From: JAJDXW01 sp965223775
GTDB taxonomy: Bacteria; Pseudomonadota; Gammaproteobacteria; HK1
Assembly: GCA_965223775.1 (NCBI GenBank)
Contig: OZ245021.1
Location: forward strand, 1,178,001-1,242,000
Length of the DNA: 64,000 bases
Direction of reading: 5' to 3'
The notes under the pieces were generated by a model that had not been told where the DNA came from, did not search any database, and was given only the letters and a program-made list of their open reading frames with translations. Shown here piece by piece: positions 17,723 through 27,212 of the stretch. Each line of letters opens with the position of its first letter. Position 1 is the first letter of the stretch. Made by a program: the position numbers and the translations under genes.

Positions 17723-19317
17723 GCATTCCCGAGATTTCCCCCGAACAACTGCACGCCCGCCTCCTCGGCGAGGGCGAGCTCGCTCTCCTCGACCTCCGCG
17801 AGCAGGGAGCGTTCGGCGAGAGACACCTCCTGTACGCGTCGTGCCTGCCGCTCAGCCGTCTCGAGTTCCGGGTGGCGCGGCTCGTGCCGCGGCGGAGCGT
17901 TCCGGTGGTCGTGTGCGACGCGGGAGAGGGGCTTGCCGAGCGGGGCGCCGCGAAGCTCGCGGCGCTCGGCTATGCGGACGTGCGGGTGCTCGCCGGCGGG
18001 GTGCCGGCCTGGGAGGCGGCCGGCTACGTCGCGTTCACCGGCATCAACGTGCCGAGCAAGGCGTTCGGCGAGTTCATCGAGCACGAGTTCGGCACCCCGT
18101 CGGTCTCCGCCGAGGAGCTGAAGGCGATGATCGACCGGGGAGAGCGCCTCGCGGTGCTCGACAGCCGGCCGATGGACGAGTTCCAGGTGATGAGCATCCC
18201 GAGCGGGGTCTGCTGCCCCGGGGCGGAGCTCGTGCACCGGGTGGGAGACGCGGCGCCCGACCCCGAGACGCTCGTGGTGGTGAACTGCGCGGGCCGCACC
18301 CGCAGCATCATCGGCGCCCAGTCGCTCATCAACGCCGGCATCGCGAACCGGGTGACCGCGCTTCGCAACGGCACCATGGGCTGGCACCTCTCGGGCTACG
18401 AGCTCGCGCGCGGCCGTGACGACCGGCCGCCCCCGCGCGGGGCCGCCTGGCGCGAGGGGTCGGCGCGGGCGGCGGAGCGGCTGGCCGAGCGTTTCGGGGT
18501 CGAGTACGTGGATGCCGCGACCCTCGCCGCCTGGCGGGCGGAGGCGGGCAGCCGGTCGCTCTACATCTTCGACGTGCGAAGCCCCGAGGAGTACCGCGAA
18601 GGCCACCTCGCGGACGCGGTCCACGTCGCGGGCGGGCAGCTCGTGCAGACGACCGACGAGCACGTCGGCGCCTTGGGGGCGCGCGTCGCCCTCGTCGACG
18701 ACGACGGGGTGCGCGCGACCCTCACCGCGTCGTGGCTCCGGCAGATGGGGTGGGCGGCGTACGTGGTGCGGGGCGCCCTCGAGGCGCAGGAGCTGGTTTC
18801 CGGGTCCGGTCCCGCCGGCCCGGCCGCGGCGCCCTCCCCGGCGCCGGTGACGCCGGCAGAGCTCGAAGATCTGATCGAGAGCGACCGCGCCCTCGCCCTC
18901 GATCTCGCGGACAGCCGCACCTTCCGGCGCGGGCACGTACCGGGCGCCTGGCACGCGGTACGGGCCGACCTCCCCGAGCGGCTCGCCTCCCTTCCGGCCC
19001 GCCCCGTGACCGTGCTGACCTCGCCGGACGGGATTCTCGCCGCCCTCGCGGCCGGGGACGTGGAGGGCGACGTGCGGGTCCTCGACGGCGGCACCGCCGC
19101 CTGGACGGCGTCCGGGCGCGATCTCGCGGCCGGCGAGGAGGAGCGGATCGCGGCCAACGTCAACGACGTCTGGCTCCGGCCCTACGACCGGGGCGCGGGG
19201 GTGGAGGACGCGATGCGCGAGTACCTCGCCTGGGAGATCGACCTCGTGGCCCAGCTCGAACGCGACGGCACCGCCCGCTTCGGCCCCTTCCGCGCGCCGC
19301 GCCCGGGAAGCCCCTGA
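17719..19317 (+). CDS. Four-domain rhodanese-family sulfurtransferase
   Basis: A 532-residue cytoplasmic protein of four rhodanese-like domains (about residues 5-110, 115-225, 245-350 and 375-475). Domain 1 has the loop VVCDAGEGL with Cys66, and domain 2 has VVNCAGRTRS with Cys190, so both can form a persulfide. Domains 3 (LVDDDGVRA) and 4 (TSPDGIL) have Asp at the cysteine position and are expected to be inactive, perhaps structural. The ATG at 17719 with GGGAGG at 17705-17710 is preferred over an in-frame GTG at 17704. It follows a C-S lyase-like gene, hinting at sulfur transfer from cysteine-derived thiols. Its translation is probably influenced by the upstream repeat ladder. Confidence 0.88.
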   Translation: MSIPEISPEQLHARLLGEGELALLDLREQGAFGERHLLYASCLPLSRLEFRVARLVPRRSVPVVVCDAGEGLAERGAAKLAALGYADVRVLAGGVPAWEAAGYVAFTGINVPSKAFGEFIEHEFGTPSVSAEELKAMIDRGERLAVLDSRPMDEFQVMSIPSGVCCPGAELVHRVGDAAPDPETLVVVNCAGRTRSIIGAQSLINAGIANRVTALRNGTMGWHLSGYELARGRDDRPPPRGAAWREGSARAAERLAERFGVEYVDAATLAAWRAEAGSRSLYIFDVRSPEEYREGHLADAVHVAGGQLVQTTDEHVGALGARVALVDDDGVRATLTASWLRQMGWAAYVVRGALEAQELVSGSGPAGPAAAPSPAPVTPAELEDLIESDRALALDLADSRTFRRGHVPGAWHAVRADLPERLASLPARPVTVLTSPDGILAALAAGDVEGDVRVLDGGTAAWTASGRDLAAGEEERIAANVNDVWLRPYDRGAGVEDAMREYLAWEIDLVAQLERDGTARFGPFRAPRPGSP

Positions 19318-19338
19318 GCCGCCGGGCCGGACACGGGG

Positions 19339-19623
19339 TCAGAGCTGGCGGTGCTCGGGGGCGTGGCGCACCAGGAGGTACGCGATGCCCAATGCCGCCG
19401 CGGCGCTCGCGAGGATCGTGAGATAGCCCGAGCGGGACCACGACACCCACAGCAGCAGCGGGGTGAGCAGCAGGATGGCGCCGCAAATCCCGAGCAGGGC
19501 CCGCCACAGCGCTTCGGGCATGCGGGCGACGAGGGCGCGGAGCGCCGCCCCCGGTACCGCCGCGAGCACGTGCAGGAGCGATGCGTGACCGGCGCCGCGG
19601 CGTCGAAGTGAAGTCGATCTCAT
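19339..19623 (-). CDS. Small hypothetical membrane protein
   Basis: A 94-residue basic protein with two predicted membrane helices (LWRALLGICGAILLLTPLLL and YLTILASAAAALGIAYLLV). The N-terminus is Arg-rich, which would stay in the cytoplasm. It lies 33 bases downstream of coaX on the same strand and converges with the rhodanese gene. I do not recognise the family. Coding status rests on codon phase, the two hydrophobic helices and position in the coaX operon. Confidence 0.5.
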   Translation of the reverse strand: MRSTSLRRRGAGHASLLHVLAAVPGAALRALVARMPEALWRALLGICGAILLLTPLLLWVSWSRSGYLTILASAAAALGIAYLLVRHAPEHRQL

Positions 19624-19656
19624 GCAGGGAGCCCCCGCCGGCGGGCCGCTGGCCCG

Positions 19657-20427
19657 CTACCGCTGATTGTACCGGTAGATCTCGACCAGTCCCCGGATCG
19701 TGAGGTCCGGGTCCTCATGCTCGATGAGGTCGGTGCCGGCCCGGAACACCGGGGCGAGGCCGCCCGTCGCGATGATCTTCATCGGCGCCCCGAACTCCGC
19801 GCGCACCCGCTCGACCAGCCCTTCGACGAGCGCGACGTAACCCCAGAACACCCCCGACTGCATCGCGCCGACGGTGCTCTTGCCGATGACGCTCGCCGGG
19901 CGCTCGACCGCGACGTTGGGAAGCTGGGCGGCGGCCGTGTGCAGGGCGCGCATCGACAGGTTGATGCCGGGGGCGATGATCCCGCCCGCGTAGCTGCCGT
20001 CGCCGTCGACGATGTCGAGGGTCGTGGCGGTGCCGAAGTCGACCACGATGAGGGGCCCGCCGTAGGTCGTGTGGGCGGCCACCGCGTTGACGAGGCGGTC
20101 CGCCCCGACCTCCGACGGCCGCTCGAGGAGCACCTCGAGGGGCAGCTTGACGGCGGGGTCGCCGACCACCATCGCCTCGCAGCCGAAGAAGCGGCGGCAC
20201 AGGGCTTCGAGCCCCATCCGCGCCTGGGGCACCACCGTGGAAAGGATCGCCCGCTCGATGGCGGCCGGGTCGAGGTCGTCGAACGCCATCAGGCTCGAGA
20301 GCCAGACCAGGTGCTCGTCCGCGGTGCGGGTGTCGCTCGTCGAGGCCCGCCACTGGCCGCGGATGCGCTCGCCGTCGTGCACCGCGAACACGATGTTGGT
20401 GTTGCCGGCGTCAATGGCGAGGAGCAT
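19657..20427 (-). CDS. coaX: Type III pantothenate kinase
   Basis: A 256-residue kinase that phosphorylates pantothenate in the first step of coenzyme A synthesis. The acetate/sugar kinase-fold motifs are complete: DAGNTNIVFAV at the N-terminus (ATP phosphate loop), GADRLVNAVAA near residue 108, the catalytic VVDFGTATTLDIV near 127 and the adenosine site IIATGGLAPVF near 222. Type III enzymes are not inhibited by CoA and use ammonium or potassium as activator. In many bacteria birA precedes coaX; here no birA gene is adjacent. The ATG starts directly at the conserved MLLAIDAGNTN. Confidence 0.95.
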   Translation of the reverse strand: MLLAIDAGNTNIVFAVHDGERIRGQWRASTSDTRTADEHLVWLSSLMAFDDLDPAAIERAILSTVVPQARMGLEALCRRFFGCEAMVVGDPAVKLPLEVLLERPSEVGADRLVNAVAAHTTYGGPLIVVDFGTATTLDIVDGDGSYAGGIIAPGINLSMRALHTAAAQLPNVAVERPASVIGKSTVGAMQSGVFWGYVALVEGLVERVRAEFGAPMKIIATGGLAPVFRAGTDLIEHEDPDLTIRGLVEIYRYNQR

Positions 20428-20584
20428 GGCTCAACCCGCGCCCGCCGGCGTGCGGCCGGACGCCGCGGGGCAATGGACTTCGCTCTCCATGGGGCCGATT
20501 TTCCCCGAATCGGGAAGAAAGCGACAGGGCTTCGAACCGCGGCCGGGGAGCGCGGCGAAGAGAGCGCCCGGCGGCGCGCGATGC

Positions 20585-21418
20585 TCAGCCGCGGACCGCG
20601 ACGATGAACAGGCGACGGAACGGGTACACCGTGGCGCCGTCCGGCCGCCGCGGGTAGGCGTCGCGAAGGGCCTGCCGGTAGCGGTCGAGGAAGCGGTCCC
20701 GGTCTTCCCCGGAGAGCCCGTTCAGGATTGGGCGCAGCCCGGTCCCGCTCACCCACTCGAGCACCGGGTCCTCGCCTTCGAGCACCTGGAGGTACTCGGT
20801 GGTCCAGATGTCGAGCCGGGCGGCCCCGGCCGCCCCGGCCGCCTCGGCCGCGAGGAGATCGAGGTATTCCGGCGGGTCGAGCACCCACCTGCGGGCGATC
20901 TCCCGCCGCAGGGGCTCCGGCCCGATGGGGGCGCCGTCCGCCCCGCCGGCGGCGAGGACCTCGTGCATCAGGACATGGGAGCGCGCCTGCCGGCTGAGGG
21001 GCATCTGGACGGCGAGGACCCCGCCCGGGGCGAGGGACCGGAAGAGCCGGGGGAAGAGGGCATCGTGCCCGTCCACCCACTGCAGGGAGGCGTTCGCGTA
21101 GAGGAGCCCCGGAGGCGAGGGCGGGGACCAGGCCGCGATGTCGGCCTCGATCCACTCGATCCGCGCCGCGGCGCCCCCGCTGTCCCCGGATCGTGCCCGT
21201 TCCAGCATGTCCCGAGAGTTGTCGATACCCTGCACCGCCGCGCCCGGCCAGCGCTCGGCCATCAACCGCGTGATCTCGCCCGAGCCGCACCCGAGGTCGA
21301 CCACCAGCGCGGGCTCGGCCGGAGGCACCCGCGCGAGCAGCTCGATCGCGGGCCGGCGCCGATGGTCGGAGAACTTGTGGTACTGACCGGGGTCCCAGCG
21401 CCCCGGGCCGTTGCTCAT
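20585..21418 (-). CDS. tam: Trans-aconitate 2-methyltransferase
   Basis: A 277-residue SAM-dependent methyltransferase. The SAM loop VVDLGCGSGEITRLM and the N-terminal W-DP-x-QY-HKFSDHRRRP signature, together with NASLQWVDGHDALFPRL, are characteristic of Tam, which methylates trans-aconitate formed by isomerisation of the citric-acid-cycle intermediate and so relieves aconitase inhibition. The presence of a tricarballylate-type flavoprotein in the same region, also acting on six-carbon tricarboxylates, is a suggestive but unproven link. It is 157 bases upstream of coaX on the same strand. Confidence 0.9.
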   Translation of the reverse strand: MSNGPGRWDPGQYHKFSDHRRRPAIELLARVPPAEPALVVDLGCGSGEITRLMAERWPGAAVQGIDNSRDMLERARSGDSGGAAARIEWIEADIAAWSPPSPPGLLYANASLQWVDGHDALFPRLFRSLAPGGVLAVQMPLSRQARSHVLMHEVLAAGGADGAPIGPEPLRREIARRWVLDPPEYLDLLAAEAAGAAGAARLDIWTTEYLQVLEGEDPVLEWVSGTGLRPILNGLSGEDRDRFLDRYRQALRDAYPRRPDGATVYPFRRLFIVAVRG

Positions 21419-21776
21419 CGCGGCGTCACTCCCGCCCTCCGTCCAACCGTTCGCATGACGGTTCGTTCGTGTCCGGCATCATCCGGCCCGTGGCCGTGGA
21501 TCGCTTCTTGCCCCCCAACGCACGGATTGCCGGCCACAACCGTTCGACCAGGCCGTGATGGTTCGGGCGGGCGGAGGCGGTGAACGGCCGCGTTGGCCGG
21601 AAACCGGTCGGCCGCGCACTCCGACCTCACGCGCCAGCCGGACGATTCCACGGCTTCGCCGAACGCTTGCTGCCGGCCGGCATCCCACCGGCCGCGGCCC
21701 ATCGCGGCTTCATTCCGCCGGCGGAGACGAGGAGAAGATCCGGAAGCGCGCGGCGTTCGAGCGGGAGAATGACGCC
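21419..21776. other. Intergenic stretch between tam and bcp
   Basis: About 358 bases between two genes on the minus strand. It is GC-rich with scattered short inverted repeats such as around AAACCGGT (near 21600), but I see no gene, no T-tailed terminator and no convincing promoter pair. It should contain the tam promoter. Overlapping short open frames have no recognisable features. Confidence 0.35.
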
Positions 21777-22253
21777 TCAGCCGGCGGCGAGCGCGGCTAG
21801 CACTTCGAGCACCTTCGCCGGGTGGTCCGCCGCCCGCCCCACGCGCCGCCAGTGCTTCGCGACCGTCCCGTCCGGCGCGACGATGACCGTCGAGCGGATC
21901 ACCCCCACCGTCTTCTTCCCATACATCATCTTCTCGCCCCATGCGCCGTAGCGCGCCATGACCTCGCGCTCCGGATCGCAGAGCAGGGTGAACGGCAGGT
22001 CGTACTTGTCGGTGAACTTGCGGTGGGCCGCCCCGTCGTCCGGCGAGATGCCGAGCACCTCCGCCCCGCGGGCGCGAATCGAATCGTGGAGATCGCGAAA
22101 GCCGCACGCCTCCTTGGTGCAGCCCGGGGTGTCGTCGCGCGGGTAGAAGTACACCACGGCGTACCGGCCGCGATAGTCCCTGAGCGAAACCCGGTTTCCC
22201 CCGGCGTCCTCCAGGGTGAAATCGGGTGCCGGCCCACCTTCCTCGATCATCAT
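21777..22253 (-). CDS. bcp: Thioredoxin-dependent peroxiredoxin (BCP/PrxQ)
   Basis: A 158-residue peroxiredoxin of the BCP/PrxQ type. YFYPRDDTPGCTKEACGF carries the peroxidatic cysteine and, five residues later, the resolving cysteine of the atypical PrxQ arrangement. The Arg and Thr of the active site are present (Thr in DDTPGC; IRSTVIVAPDG). It reduces hydrogen peroxide and organic hydroperoxides with thioredoxin in the cytoplasm. In E. coli bcp lies next to gcvR and dapA; here those genes are 22 kb away. Confidence 0.93.
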   Translation of the reverse strand: MMIEEGGPAPDFTLEDAGGNRVSLRDYRGRYAVVYFYPRDDTPGCTKEACGFRDLHDSIRARGAEVLGISPDDGAAHRKFTDKYDLPFTLLCDPEREVMARYGAWGEKMMYGKKTVGVIRSTVIVAPDGTVAKHWRRVGRAADHPAKVLEVLAALAAG

Positions 22254-22302
22254 GTTCGTCCTCTTTCCGGCGCGGCGATGCGCCGGTCGTCGCCGTCAAG
22301 CG

Positions 22303-23364
22303 TCAGATGCCGCTCACGAGGTCCGGGTGGGGCTCGGCCTCGCGCTGCTCCACCCGCTTCACGACCTCGGTGATGGCCGCGTTCGCGGGGGCGTCCATCC
22401 CGATCTCGGCCCCCCGCCGCACCACGAAGCCGTTCAGCCAGTCGATCTCCGTCCGCCGGCCCTTCATCACGTCCTGCCCCATCGACGGGCGGTGCCCCCC
22501 GCCGCCGCTCGTCGCGTTGCGGGCCCGCTCGAGGAGGTCCGACTCGAGGGTGTTCAGCGCCTCGTTGCTGCCCTGCGCGGCGGCCACCAGCAGGTCGGGC
22601 TCGAAGCCGTAGATGATCTCGAGGTCGTAGCCGAGCGCCCGCCCGACCGCCGCGCTCTCCGCCGCGAGCCGGATCGCGAGCCGCCGGCACCCATCGTCGA
22701 GGTCGCTCTCGCGGCTCGTGAGCCCGGTCGCCGCCGAGAGCGCGTTGCGCATGCAGTTCGCGGTGAGCTTGGACCACCGTTCGCCCCACAGGTTGGTGGT
22801 GACCTTGGCGCTGTCGGCTGCCCGCAGCATCTCCGCCACTTCGGCCACCCGCGCCGTCGGCCGGCCGTGCGGCTCGCCGACCCGGAACACGGTGTGGCGC
22901 TCGCCGCCGAGCGGCACCGCCCGCCGCACGTGCCCCGGCTCGAAGAGCTCCACGGAGATGACGCTCGCGATGCACCCCGCGGTGCGGCCCCAGCCCACGA
23001 CGCCGGCGATGGTCTCCTCGTTGATGCAGTTCTGGAGCGACACCACGAAGCCGTCCGGGGCGAGGAAGGGCGCGATCATCGTCGCCGACCACGCGGTGTC
23101 GTAGGACTTGGTGCAAAGGAACACGATGTCGAACGGCGCCTCGCGCGCGAGGCTCTCGAGCTCGCTCAGGTGGAGCGCGCGCACCGGCACCGTGAACCGC
23201 TCCGCCTCGGTGACCCCGAAGAGCTCGATGCCGCGCGCCTTCATGTACTCGACGTGCTCGGGCCACGGATCGAGAAAGGTCACGTCCTGCCCGGTGCGAA
23301 CGAGATGCCCCCCGGTATGGGCGCCGACCGCCCCGGTCCCGACCACCGCAATCTTCCGTCCCAT
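22303..23364 (-). CDS. Ketopantoate reductase-family (PanE/ApbA-like) oxidoreductase
   Basis: A 353-residue NAD(P)-dependent reductase. The Rossmann motif VVGTGAVGAHTGGHLVRTG opens the protein; KSYDTAWS in the middle and the C-terminal helical domain (SKLTANCMRNALSAATGL, GRRTEIDWLNGFVVRRG) are those of PanE/ApbA proteins. True PanE is about 300 residues, so this one, with a longer linker and C-terminus, may act on a different 2-oxo or 2-hydroxy acid. It is the gene before the fused ferredoxin oxidoreductase with respect to map position, separated by a GCC-rich spacer. Confidence 0.8.
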   Translation of the reverse strand: MGRKIAVVGTGAVGAHTGGHLVRTGQDVTFLDPWPEHVEYMKARGIELFGVTEAERFTVPVRALHLSELESLAREAPFDIVFLCTKSYDTAWSATMIAPFLAPDGFVVSLQNCINEETIAGVVGWGRTAGCIASVISVELFEPGHVRRAVPLGGERHTVFRVGEPHGRPTARVAEVAEMLRAADSAKVTTNLWGERWSKLTANCMRNALSAATGLTSRESDLDDGCRRLAIRLAAESAAVGRALGYDLEIIYGFEPDLLVAAAQGSNEALNTLESDLLERARNATSGGGGHRPSMGQDVMKGRRTEIDWLNGFVVRRGAEIGMDAPANAAITEVVKRVEQREAEPHPDLVSGI

Positions 23365-23423
23365 CTTCGCCGCCCTCCGCTCAGTCGCCGCCCGCTCAGT
23401 CGCCGCCGCCTGCCGCCGCCGCC

Positions 23424-23462
23424 CGTCGCCGCCGCCCGTCGCCGCCGCCCGTCGCCGCCGCG
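23424..23462. repeat. 13-bp tandem repeat in GCC-rich spacer
   Basis: Three copies of CGTCGCCGCCGCC lie end to end at 23424, 23437 and 23450, within a 130-base spacer made almost wholly of GCC and GCT-CAG-type triplets (23390-23520). It separates the ketopantoate reductase-like gene from the end of the fused oxidoreductase gene. Confidence 0.7.
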
Positions 23463-23502
23463 AGCTCAGCCGCCGCTGTCCGCCGCGGCCGCCGCCCTCC
23501 GC

Positions 23503-26500
23503 TCAGCCGCCGCCCGCCGCCGCGTGCACCGCGGCGGACTCGGGCACGAAACCGGCGTCGTCGCGGAGCTCCGCCGCGAGCCGCGCCGCCCGCCGGGTCG
23601 CCGCTTCGACGCTTCGCTCCTTCACGTGCCCGAAGCCCTTGATGCTCTCCGGCACGCAGGCGAGCGCCACCGCCGTCTCGTGGTTCGCCGGGGTGAGACG
23701 GACCAGGACATCGCCGAGCGTCTCGCGGTACTCCTCGATGAGCCGGCGCTCCATGCGCCGCTCGTCGGTCCGCCCGAAGAGGTCGAAGGCCGTCCCCCGC
23801 AGCCGCCGCATCCTCGCGAGCACCCGGAAGGCTCCGAACATCCAGGGCCCGTACTCGCGCTTGCGAAGCTCACCGGTCTCGGGGTCGCGCCGGGCGAGGA
23901 GGGGGGGCGCGAGGTGGAAGCGAAGCCGGAAGTCGCCCTCGAACTGGCGGCGGAGCCCGGCCTCGAACTCGCCGCTCGTGTAGAGCCGCGCCACCTCGTA
24001 CTCGTCCTTGTACGACATGAGCCGGAAGAGGTTCCGGGCCACCGCCTCGGCGAGCCCGCCCCGCCCCGGCGCGCGCTCGACTTCCGCCGCCCGCACCCGC
24101 TCGACCGTCCGGCGGTAGCCCTCGGCCCACGCCTCGTCCTGGTACTCGCGGAGAAAGGCCGCGCGGTGCTCGACGATCGCGTCGAGGGTCTCCGGCGCAT
24201 CGTCCTCCCCGTCGGCCTTCGCGACCATCAGGGGGCGGGCGACCTTCCACACCCGGGCCGGATCGTGGGCCGTGAGCCGGCCCCACCCGAACGCCTGCCG
24301 ATTGGCTTCGACGGCCACCGCGTTCAGGCGGATGGCCGCCTCGATTGACTCCGCCGCGAGGGGCACCAGCCCCTTCTGGTACGCGTATCCGACCATGAAG
24401 AGGTTGGTGGCGATCGAGTCGCCGAGGAGCGCGGTCGCGAGGGTGGTCGCCTCCACGAAGTCCGCCATCTCCCGGCCCGCGACGTCCTGGATCTGGCGGG
24501 CCATGAGCCGCGACCCGAGGTCGATCGTGTTGTCGATGACGAAGGCGGCGGGCGGGGTCACGTCCCCGTTGACGACGGCCCGCGACGCGCCCTGGTCGAT
24601 GGTCGCGAGGCTTTCCGGGGCGGCCGCGGTCACCATGTCGCAGCCGAGGAGGAGGCGGACCGCGCCGGCCCCGATCCGGGTTGCGTGGAGGTCCTCGACC
24701 CGCTCCGCGATGCGGATGTGGCTCGCGACCGCGCCGTTCTTCTGGGACAGACCGGTCGAGTCGAGCACGGTGACGCCCTTGCCCTCGACGTGGGCGGCCA
24801 TCCCGAGGAGGGCGCCGATGGTGATGACCCCGGTCCCCCCGATGCCGGTGACGAGGATCCCGTAGGGCTCGACGCAGCCCGGCCGCGTCGGCTCGGGCAC
24901 CTCCGCGAAGGGGTCGGGACCGCCGGCGTCGGCGCCGGCGCCCACGCCGACCCCCGGGCCGGCCGCCTTCCGAACCTGCCCGCCGTGCACCGTCACGAAG
25001 CTCGGGCAGAACCCCTTGACGCAGGAGAAGTCCTTGTTGCAGTTGGACTGGTCGATGCGGCGCTTGCGCCCGAGCCGGGTCTCGAGGGGCTGCACGGACA
25101 CGCAGTTGGACGCGACCGAGCAGTCCCCGCACCCCTCGCACACCAGGTGGTTGATGAACGCGCGCTTCGGCGGGTCCGCCATCAGCCCGCGCTTGCGCCG
25201 CCGGCGCTTCTCCGCCGCGCAGGTCTGGTCGTAGACGAGCACGGTGACCCCCGGGGTCTCCCGGAGCTCGCGCTGCACCCGGTCGAGGTCGTCCCGGTCG
25301 TGGACGGGGACCCCGCGCGGCAGGTAGCCGGCCGGGTACTTCTCCGGCTCGTCGCTCACCACCACGACCTTCTCCGCCCCCTCCGCGACCATCTGGTGCG
25401 CGATGGCGTCCACCCGCACCTCGCTCCCGAGGGGCTGGCCGCCGGTCATCGCCACCGCGTCGTTGTAGAGGATCTTGTAGGTGATGTTGACCCCGGCCGC
25501 GACCGCGGCCCGCACCGCGAGGAGCCCGCTGTGGTCGTAGGTCCCGTCGCCGAGGTTGGCGAAGAGGTGGTTCTCCTCGGTGAACGGCGCGTGCCCGATC
25601 CAGTTCACGCCCTCGCCGCCCATGTGGGTCGCGTACGCGGTGCGGCGCTCGGGGTGGAACATCGCCATCCCGTGGCAGCCGATGCCGGCCATCGCGCGCG
25701 AGCCGTCCGGGACGCGGGTCGAGGTGTTGTGGGGGCAGCCCGAGCAGAAGTACGGCGACCGGGAGAGGATCGAGGCGGCCTTTCCGGCCTGGTCCGCGAT
25801 CTGGTCGATGCGGGCGAGCCGTTGGACGAGCCGGCGTTCGAGCTCCGCGTCCTCGGCGCCGGGCGCTCCCGGCCGGCGGAGCCGGGCCGCCACCGCCCGC
25901 GCGACGATTGCGGCGGAGAGCTCCCCCCGCTCGGGGAGGAGGGCGCGCCCCGCCTCGTCGCGCTTGCCGACGATGCGCGCCGGCGCGTCCTCCCGGTTGT
26001 AGAAGAGGCGGGTCAACTGGTCCTCGATGAACCCCCGCTTTTCCTCGACCACGATGAGCTCGTCGAGCCCCCCCGCGAACCGGATGACGCCCTCGGGCTC
26101 GATCGGCCAGGTGAGGGCGAGCTTGTATACCGAGAGGCCGAGCCCCGCCGCCGCCTCCTCGTCGAGCCCGAGATCGTCGAGGGCCTGGCGCAGGTCCAGG
26201 TACGCCTTGCCGGCGGTGACGATCCCGATGCGGGGCCGCGGCGCGGCGATGACCACCCGGTCCACCGGGTTGGCGCGGGCGAAGGCGAGGACGGCGGGGA
26301 GCTTCTGCTCCAGGAGCCGCTCCTCGTAGGGGATCGGTCGGTACTCGACGTCGATGTTGAGCCCGCCCTCGGGGAGCTCGAAGTCGGCCGGTTCGGTGAA
26401 CCGGAGGCGGTGCGGGTCGACGAGCACCGAGGCCGAGCTCTCCACCGTGTCCGAGACCGCCTTGAACCCCATCCAGCAACCGGAGTAGCGGCTCGCCGCG

Positions 26501-27060
26501 AACCCGAAGAGGCCGAGGTCGAGGTACTCCTGGACCGACGACGGGTTCAGCACCGGCATCAGGGCGGCGACGAACGCCTGCTCCGACTGGTGGGGCATGG
26601 ACGAGGACTTCGCCCCGTGGTCGTCGCCCGCGATGCAAAGGACGCCGCCGTTGCGCCCGGCGCCGGCGAAGTTCGCGTGCTTGAGCACGTCGCCGCTCCG
26701 GTCCACCCCCGGTCCCTTGCCGTACCAGATCGCGAATACGCCATCGTACTTCGCACCGGGGAAGATCTCGGTGTGCTGCGAGCCCCACACTGCGGTGGCC
26801 GCGAGGTCCTCGTTGAGGCCGGGGTGGAAGCGGATGTGGTGATCCTCGAGCAGGGGCCTTGCCTGGACGAGGGCGTTGTCGAAGCCGCCGAGGGGGGAGC
26901 CGCGGTACCCCGAGATGTAGCCGGCGGTGTCGAGGCCGGCGGCGAGGTCGCGCCGGCGCTGCATCATCGGGAGCCGCACCAGGGCCTGGATCCCGGTGAT
27001 GTATACGCGTCCGGAGTCGAGGGTGTACTTGTCTTCGATCGATACGGCCGAATGCTTCAC
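23503..27060 (-). CDS. Indolepyruvate ferredoxin oxidoreductase family, fused alpha-beta protein
   Basis: An 1185-residue fusion of the alpha/TPP subunit and the gamma/beta subunit of the indolepyruvate:ferredoxin oxidoreductase family. In order: PLGGFDNAL (near 55), the TPP motif GDGTYDHSGLLAVRAA with YNDAVAMTGGQP (about 490-550), an iron-sulfur segment CEGCGDCSVASNCVS with a further SNCNKDFSCVKGFCPS, and the acceptor domain GIGGTGVITIGALLGMAAHVEG (from about 725). Such enzymes oxidise aryl or branched 2-oxoacids from amino-acid transamination. GTG start at 27060 preceded by GGAAGAAGGA; the in-frame upstream extension is low-complexity shadow. The C-terminus ends in an Ala/Gly tail. Confidence 0.9.
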   Translation of the reverse strand: MKHSAVSIEDKYTLDSGRVYITGIQALVRLPMMQRRRDLAAGLDTAGYISGYRGSPLGGFDNALVQARPLLEDHHIRFHPGLNEDLAATAVWGSQHTEIFPGAKYDGVFAIWYGKGPGVDRSGDVLKHANFAGAGRNGGVLCIAGDDHGAKSSSMPHQSEQAFVAALMPVLNPSSVQEYLDLGLFGFAASRYSGCWMGFKAVSDTVESSASVLVDPHRLRFTEPADFELPEGGLNIDVEYRPIPYEERLLEQKLPAVLAFARANPVDRVVIAAPRPRIGIVTAGKAYLDLRQALDDLGLDEEAAAGLGLSVYKLALTWPIEPEGVIRFAGGLDELIVVEEKRGFIEDQLTRLFYNREDAPARIVGKRDEAGRALLPERGELSAAIVARAVAARLRRPGAPGAEDAELERRLVQRLARIDQIADQAGKAASILSRSPYFCSGCPHNTSTRVPDGSRAMAGIGCHGMAMFHPERRTAYATHMGGEGVNWIGHAPFTEENHLFANLGDGTYDHSGLLAVRAAVAAGVNITYKILYNDAVAMTGGQPLGSEVRVDAIAHQMVAEGAEKVVVVSDEPEKYPAGYLPRGVPVHDRDDLDRVQRELRETPGVTVLVYDQTCAAEKRRRRKRGLMADPPKRAFINHLVCEGCGDCSVASNCVSVQPLETRLGRKRRIDQSNCNKDFSCVKGFCPSFVTVHGGQVRKAAGPGVGVGAGADAGGPDPFAEVPEPTRPGCVEPYGILVTGIGGTGVITIGALLGMAAHVEGKGVTVLDSTGLSQKNGAVASHIRIAERVEDLHATRIGAGAVRLLLGCDMVTAAAPESLATIDQGASRAVVNGDVTPPAAFVIDNTIDLGSRLMARQIQDVAGREMADFVEATTLATALLGDSIATNLFMVGYAYQKGLVPLAAESIEAAIRLNAVAVEANRQAFGWGRLTAHDPARVWKVARPLMVAKADGEDDAPETLDAIVEHRAAFLREYQDEAWAEGYRRTVERVRAAEVERAPGRGGLAEAVARNLFRLMSYKDEYEVARLYTSGEFEAGLRRQFEGDFRLRFHLAPPLLARRDPETGELRKREYGPWMFGAFRVLARMRRLRGTAFDLFGRTDERRMERRLIEEYRETLGDVLVRLTPANHETAVALACVPESIKGFGHVKERSVEAATRRAARLAAELRDDAGFVPESAAVHAAAGGG

Positions 27061-27112
27061 GCGAGCGTCCTTCTTCCGGGACGGGAGCGGGGGGTTCGGG
27101 CCGATTATATCG

Positions 27113-27149
27113 TCCCCGGTCCCCGGTCCCCGGTCCCGGTCCCGGTCCG
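27113..27149. repeat. Short CCCCGGT/CCCGGT tandem repeat
   Basis: Three 7-base units (CCCCGGT) followed by three 6-base units (CCCGGT) lie 53-90 bases upstream of the GTG of the fused oxidoreductase. Slippage here would change leader length without touching the coding region. Confidence 0.65.
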
Positions 27150-27212
27150 GGACGTCCGTCCGCGCCGCCATGGCCACGAACCCCGGCCGGCGCCGGAAAA
27201 CCGCCGGGTCCG

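Noticed and set aside
23390..23520. GCC-rich spacer as coding sequence or RNA gene
   Set aside because: Pure triplet-type low complexity without structure or start; only noted as a repeat.
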